The translations under genes were made by a program, and so were the position numbers. A DNA stretch of 64,000 nucleotides from Nemertoderma westbladi (Eukaryota > Xenacoelomorpha > Nemertodermatida > Nemertodermatidae), in NCBI GenBank assembly GCA_032718475.1, contig JAUCBJ010005988.1, forward strand, positions 1 through 64,000. The letters run 5' to 3'. The number at the start of each line of letters is the position of its first letter. The stretch's first letter is position 1. This document shows, in pieces, positions 59,197 to 64,000 of the stretch. Below the pieces are notes generated by a model. The model made no database searches. It was not told the origin of the DNA and saw only the letters and a list, made by a program, of their open reading frames with translations.

Positions 59197-60949
59197 TGTA
59201 GGCTGCAATGAAATTCGTCTGTCCCATTTATCCTCTTTATTTATCCACTCTCATCCAATATTTAATCGTATTTCTATTTATTATTTATTTAGGCCCCCTT
59301 ATTTATTTACTTTCAGTTTCGTAACCCACCAGTAGTAGTTGTGACCATTGTTGCGGCGGTAGAGCCCATTATCCTTTTGTTGCGGCTTTGCCCACTATGC
59401 GTGTTGTGGCTTTAAGCCCATTTTCCCTATAATGTCGCCACCGAACCCTTTCCCCATGACAGTAATTAACCTTTTTCCAGTACGTATATTTAATTATTTT
59501 ATTATTATTATAACGTCATATACTGTATTTTGTTTTAAATTATTCTTATCTTTAAGCATTTAATATCCACGTACATACTGTATTTAGTAATAATCCTATC
59601 AGAACCCTCTCAATTAGCGATTCATGTTGCGCCGACGGCCAAACTCAAATTTCTAAAATGCTAAAATGATATTTATTTATAGTTATTTTTTGTGCATTTT
59701 GGGCTATTCTGTTACCATTTTGATCACTCACCTTTTCCAGGGATTTGAATGAGGGCAGACCTGAAATTTTCGGCACCCTCCCGGTGTCTAGGAAGTTTGT
59801 ACATGGGCAGTTTCACATAGATAAAATGAATTCAATTACCAATTATTCTGCCCTTACCACGCATACAACCATTTTATTGTGCAGTTCTTGGTTTGGTTAT
59901 TCATTCAATCCCGCATATCGTTTCATTCCATCAGAAGGGCCACCTTGACGGGATTGGACTACCTTCAATATCATTTATCATTTCATCAGAAGGGCCGCCT
60001 TAATTGGATTGGATTACCTGCAAACAAACTCATGTATTATTACATTCATTCATTCTTTGTGGGGTTTTTTGAATGACCGATCCAATCACTGTACTTAGAA
60101 TGTAACTCAGCGTAGTATGAGCATTCACTATATCCAATATAGATGCATTGCCCCCGATTTAGCAGTTGACACAGTGAAGCTAACCCCATGTATAGGCTCC
60201 CCAGCCATCCTATTGGCTATAACCGAAATTATTAATTCATCAATATCATTCAGATGCCAGTGTTTGAACTTTGACCGTTAATTATCGAGTAATATATCGG
60301 GAAACCCCCTTTAATGCACAAATTACTACAGTATAAAAAAGCTCAGAATCTTTATTAAGGGATCCTTTTCACTGATAAATTTGGTCGGTTGTTAGGCAGC
60401 GTGTTTCACCGCTCAATCGAGTTCCCCCTTGCCCCTTATTCAAACCTTAATTTATTGTTTTACTTTTACCATTACCGGTTCACCTATTTTTCATTTTCTA
60501 TACTTTACCAAAACAGACGAATTTTTTCCCAACCTTTTGATAATACCCCTATTTAACAGTTTATTAACGCAGTTTTCAAACAATTCTATTTAATTACCGG
60601 TAAATTGTAAATTATATAATAATATTTTATCGAATTATTGAAAATAATGAACTATCGCCCTACAATAATTGATAATAAATAAAACTGAACTTAATCACAC
60701 CCAAGTCATTTTCAACCCTAGTATGCTCGATTGTGCGCGTAATACAAAACACCGCCATACTGCAATATTCCAACCCGCCGCACCAAAATTTTAACGCAGT
60801 CAGCCGCACAGTAGCCTGGCCGCTACAACAATTACCAAATCTTTGAAAAACCCGCTGGCGAACCAAAAACAATGCCACAGTGAAGATTTATGGTACTTGG
60901 GATCACTCTGCTGGTGATCAGAGTAGTACATGCTTAAAGTATCCTGTAC
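59197..60949. other. Non-coding gap between two hAT transposase pieces
   Basis: AT-rich sequence. There is a local duplication near 59925-60020: two copies of CATCAGAAGGGCC(A/G)CCTT followed by GGATTGGA(C/T)TACCT. No transposase homology was seen, so it is either an intron-like spacer or later insertions. Confidence 0.45.
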
Positions 60950-61001
60950 TAGTATTATGTTTAGACGAAATTTCAAAATCTGATCATTTTAAAGCCATTC
61001 A

Positions 61002-61412
61002 CCGATCAGAAGCGAATTCTTTGTGTGAAAACTTAAAATGGCAAGCGATGAACCTTTTAAAGATCCAAAGGATGAGTTCAAAGCAAGGGTCTACAATGTT
61101 GTTATAGATACGGCTATTAATCAAATTGATAACCGCTTTTCCGAACATGGAAAATTGTATCAGAGCTTAGAACTCTTAGATCCATATGGTCCCTACTTAT
61201 GGTCCCTACTCAAACAACCCACGATTGCATACAAACCAATAACTGATGTCGATGAATGTGATGACGATATATGTGTGGAACATCCTGGGAAATGCCTTGG
61301 CGACTGCCTCGTCGGTTGTTTAAAGGTTATGGTCGAATATAATTTTTTCTCCTCGGCATATGAGACTCTCTGCATGGTATACAGAACAGTTCTAACTCTA
61401 CCCATGACCCAG
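61002..61412 (+). pseudogene. hAT-type transposase fragment, C-terminal part, first exon-like block
   Basis: The frame reads DEPFKDPKDEFKARVYNVVI, then IDNRFSEHGKLYQSLELLDP, then VEYNFFSSAYETLCMVYRTV and LTLPMTQ. It ends at a GT donor (CAG then GTAACG). This is the helical region preceding the hAT C-terminal dimerisation domain. It continues at 61643 after a 230-bp GT-AG interval. Upstream, frames are broken near 60950-61030. Confidence 0.78.
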
Positions 61413-61642
61413 GTAACGTGAGACAAATATATATATACATCATTTGTCTTAATAGAATTCACCAATAATAATAATAAATACAGTATGTAAAATTTACAAA
61501 TAGAATTATAGAAAAATAGAGTTGTTATAAAATATTGAAACTGAAACGAATTACTGAAGCTGAGTTGAGTTGCCTACATAATTACCTGTATTCTTTTTTA
61601 GGTAATTTTATTAATTGTAATAACTAAATTTTATTTTATCAG

Positions 61643-61840
61643 GTTTGCTGTGAACGAGTCTTCTCTCAGTTAAACTTATTTTAACTCGTCTACGCAGTAC
61701 GTTGACTCAGGAACATTTGGAGGATTTCTCCTGATGAAATTAAACAGGTGTTGGACTGAGGAAATTGAATCATCGGTTATAATTGAAAAATTTTGCGAAG
61801 GAAGCTCCACACTTAAAGCCTTGCTACAATTATAACTAAA
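61643..61840 (+). pseudogene. hAT C-terminal dimerisation domain, frameshifted
   Basis: After an acceptor (TTTTATCAG) the sequence gives VCCERVFSQLNL, then in another frame TRLRSTLTQEHLEDF, then in a third frame LLMKLNRCWTEEIESSVI and a stop after KALLQL. SCERxFSxLKLIKxxLRSTM...RLxxLxLL is the hAT dimerisation signature. Two frame changes show that the copy is dead. The minus-strand ORF across this region is a shadow. Confidence 0.8.
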
Positions 61841-61884
61841 TCGAAACTCCGCTTTAAAAAGGGTAAATAATATTGTAACACGAC

Positions 61885-62346
61885 GTTTACAAAGCTGCAT
61901 ATACTCTTGTAACACGTGGCTTTTTACTAAGCTGCATATAATCTTGTAACCCGTATTGTTTACTAAGCTGCATATAATCTTGTAACCCGTATTGTTTACT
62001 AAGCTGCATATAATCTTTAACAAGAGACGTTTACCTAGCTGCATATAATCTTGTAACCCGTATTGTTTACTACGGTGCATATAATCTTGTAACACGTATT
62101 GTTTACTGAGCTGCATATAATCTTGTAACCCGTATTGTTTACTAAGGTGCATATAATCTTGTAACACGTGTTGTTTACTAAGCTGCATATAATCTTTAAC
62201 AAGAGACGTTTACCTAGCTGCATATAATCTTGTAACCCGTATTGTTTACTACGGTGCATATAATCTTGTAACACGTGTTGTTTACTAAGCTGCATATAAT
62301 CTTTAACACGTGACGTTTACCTAGCTGCATATAATCTTATAACACG
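61885..62346. repeat. 36-bp tandem array (~13 copies)
   Basis: Units of CTGCATATAATCTTGTAACC followed by CGTATTGTTTACTAAG. A second subtype has CTTTAACAAGAGACGTTTAC. Several copies carry CACGTG. Confidence 0.94.
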
Positions 62347-62857
62347 TGTTGAAACAACAAGGGTGGGAATGGTAGTAGAGTCAGCAAACATACGGTAATA
62401 ACTGTATGACATACGAAGTACGGTGTACATACGATAATAAAAACTATTCTGTTCGAGAATAAAAATACGGCTACATTACCTTCAGCAAATATGCATATAT
62501 ATTCCGTTTTAGAACAGACAATAATTATAGTATATAATATTAAAAATTGCTATAATTTATTAATACAGATTTAGCCTGGTGTAAACTATACGACGACAGC
62601 CGTCAACCATTACTCTGAACATAAATGACACCGGAACTTCCCTCCTGACACTCGTCGTTTATTGTGTTGTGTAACCTGCTCCTTTCCCTTAACCTGTTAT
62701 ATTTTATAAGGAATGTCGGTCGATACTTCCAGCGGAAATATGAGATATATTTTGATCCTTAATATTATGGTACCCCCTCTCACCTCCTCACCCATTGTAT
62801 ATTGCTTTTGTTAGATTTCATCAGAAAACAAGTTACTGAAATATGTTTACACGATTA
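62347..62857. other. Unique AT-rich spacer with a single CTGTAACCTG-type module
   Basis: GTTTATTGTGTTGTGTAACC then TGCTCCTTTCCC near 62655-62690 is a lone copy of the module found in the 68-bp array. Nothing else was recognised. Confidence 0.5.
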
Positions 62858-62863
62858 TTTATT
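62858..62863 (-). promoter_or_regulatory. Candidate poly(A) signal for the CutA gene
   Basis: AATAAA on the minus strand about 260 nt past the CutA stop codon. Assigned by position only. Confidence 0.4.
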
Positions 62864-63125
62864 CCGATTTTACCAGAACAGAAGTTGTGCCAGACTAGAC
62901 TACACTGTAAATGTAAACGATAAAGTATTCATTACAACAATTAAATAATGGCCATAGCATTCGGCCGTCAATTATTGTAAGTAAGTTAAACTGCATATAC
63001 CCAGGTGAGGGTACTAATGTATCACTATGCGAGATTGAGATTAATGATACAGCAAGTGGAACCATTGATCGATAGTAACTCAGATCAAATGAACGAACAT
63101 GATCGATAACAGTCAATAAATATTG

Positions 63126-63320
63126 CTATAAGTCAGGTTCGTTCTGTTGCTTGACTTTCTTAAATGGCTGTTGCCCCTCAGGCAGTTGAACAGTATCTTT
63201 GATCCATTTTATATAGTCGGTAGACCCTTGATGTATTTCTGTGCTGATCACTTCCGGTACCGCGTAACCATGGTTTCGCTCTACGAATTCAGTCACTTGT
63301 GGAACAATCTCTGTTCGCGT
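63126..63320 (-). CDS. CUTA: CutA homologue, last coding exon
   Basis: This is the C-terminal 64 residues of a CutA protein, a small trimeric alpha/beta protein. The family is linked to divalent-cation tolerance in bacteria and, in mammals, to acetylcholinesterase anchoring. After the acceptor (TTGTGTTTCCCTAG) it reads TRTEIVPQVTEFVERNHGYA, then VPEVISTEIHQGSTDYIKWI, then KDTVQLPEGQQP and a Lys/Gln tail ending NEPDL and a stop. The family's conserved run KTxxxLVPxLxxxVxxxHPYEVPEVIxxPIxxGxxxYLxW is evident, with HGYAVPEV replacing HPYEVPEV. No start codon is expected in this exon. Phase is 0. The exon for the N-terminal half (the LAACVN region) was not found before base 64000, so the preceding intron exceeds 680 bp. 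Confidence 0.85.
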   Translation of the reverse strand, partial: TRTEIVPQVTEFVERNHGYAVPEVISTEIHQGSTDYIKWIKDTVQLPEGQQPFKKVKQQNEPDL

Positions 63321-64000
63321 CTAGGGAAACACAAAACATTACATTAAAGAAAGATATGAGTAGTCACTATAGTTACACTTACTGACATAAGTTTTGTATG
63401 GTAAATAAATAATTAGGGATGTGCCGGATTGACAATTTTCAAACCGGCCAGGCCGGACCCGGATTTGTAAAAAAAATACAGCCGGAATTCCGGCTAAAGC
63501 CGGATTTTTATTATATATCACCATAACCATTTACACTATAACCTACGCCGATTTTATATTTGACATAATGGATTGATTTTATATTGTTAAATGTTAAATA
63601 TGAAAAATGAAAATGAAATAAAAAAGTGCAATTGGAAATATAGAACGAAGTACCGTAATAATAGCTGTAGTTTTTTATACTCTCTGAGTTAAATTGGAAT
63701 TACAAAAGTTTCTAAATAGCCTGTCCAATATATATAAACTGGTCATTTACGTGGTTGGCTTTATCTCAATTTATAACAGTACCTAGACCTAAATCAAGTG
63801 ATAAACGCTTGCGCGCTGAGACAATACAATAATTATTGATTATTTATGATTAGTATATATATGAGCGAGCATACGTGTACTATTATAATCATTAATCAGT
63901 GCTATTGAGGTTGAGCCCAACCAAATACAAATATTATCGGCAAAAAGTAGTCAGTCAGCTCAGTCAGGGTTTTTTTTTTCTAAATTATGTTAGTGAAATC
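63321..64000. other. CutA intron (partial) / AT-rich sequence
   Basis: There is a GCCGG-rich patch at 63420-63505, including the 16-base perfect palindrome AGCCGGAATTCCGGCT, in otherwise AT-rich DNA. The GGATGTGCCGGATT start of that patch resembles termini of some DNA transposons, but no matching opposite end was seen. No exon was recognised. Confidence 0.4.

Noticed and set aside
58130-61880. MITE and hAT pieces as one autonomous element
   Set aside because: The MITE's two termini both lie within 58130-58682, and no matching terminus occurs after 61840, so they appear to be separate insertions.

Overview
The window looks like animal nuclear DNA, most likely from an invertebrate. It is AT-rich, and its genes have GT-AG introns of 0.2 to 12 kb. 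Metazoan gene families are present (an aminergic GPCR, NOC2L, CutA), along with LINE and hAT relics. By rough addition of array spans, more than a third of the window is minisatellite DNA. I cannot name the species or phylum.

Three host genes are supportable, all on the minus strand. (1) 626-20329 holds the first three exons of a rhodopsin-type biogenic amine receptor: N-terminus, TM1-TM2 and TM3-TM4. The introns are about 6.8 and 12.5 kb, all junctions are phase 0, and the rest of the gene lies left of base 1. (2) 53506-57375 is a complete two-exon NOC2L/Noc2 ribosome-biogenesis gene (392 + 273 residues). (3) 63126-63320 is the last exon of a CutA homologue whose upstream exons lie beyond the right edge.

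Layout: 1-20.3 kb is the receptor gene, whose introns hold broken LINEs, a possible Venus-flytrap receptor exon, a 35-bp palindromic satellite and poly-G tracts. 20.9-37 kb is a run of unrelated minisatellites (28, 19, 8 and 23 bp units). 37.7-38.3 kb is a 68-bp array built from a dispersed element. 40.7-48.15 kb is bounded by long inverted repeats and encloses fused 54/55-bp and 40-bp arrays. 50.9-53.1 kb holds fused 29-bp and 16-bp arrays. 53.5-57.4 kb is NOC2L. 58.1-58.7 kb is a foldback MITE, 58.8-61.9 kb a decayed hAT transposase, 61.9-62.3 kb a 36-bp array, and then comes CutA.

The most striking observation is inside NOC2L. Its only intron is almost entirely about 44 tandem copies of the gene's own exon-1/intron junction. 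Each 39- or 46-bp unit carries the last ~29 bases of exon 1 and, in most copies, the GTAAGC donor. The unit also ends in a pyrimidine-rich ACAG, so it resembles an acceptor. This is a tandem array of potential splice sites in an essential gene. The very long ORFs over the satellites are not called as genes.
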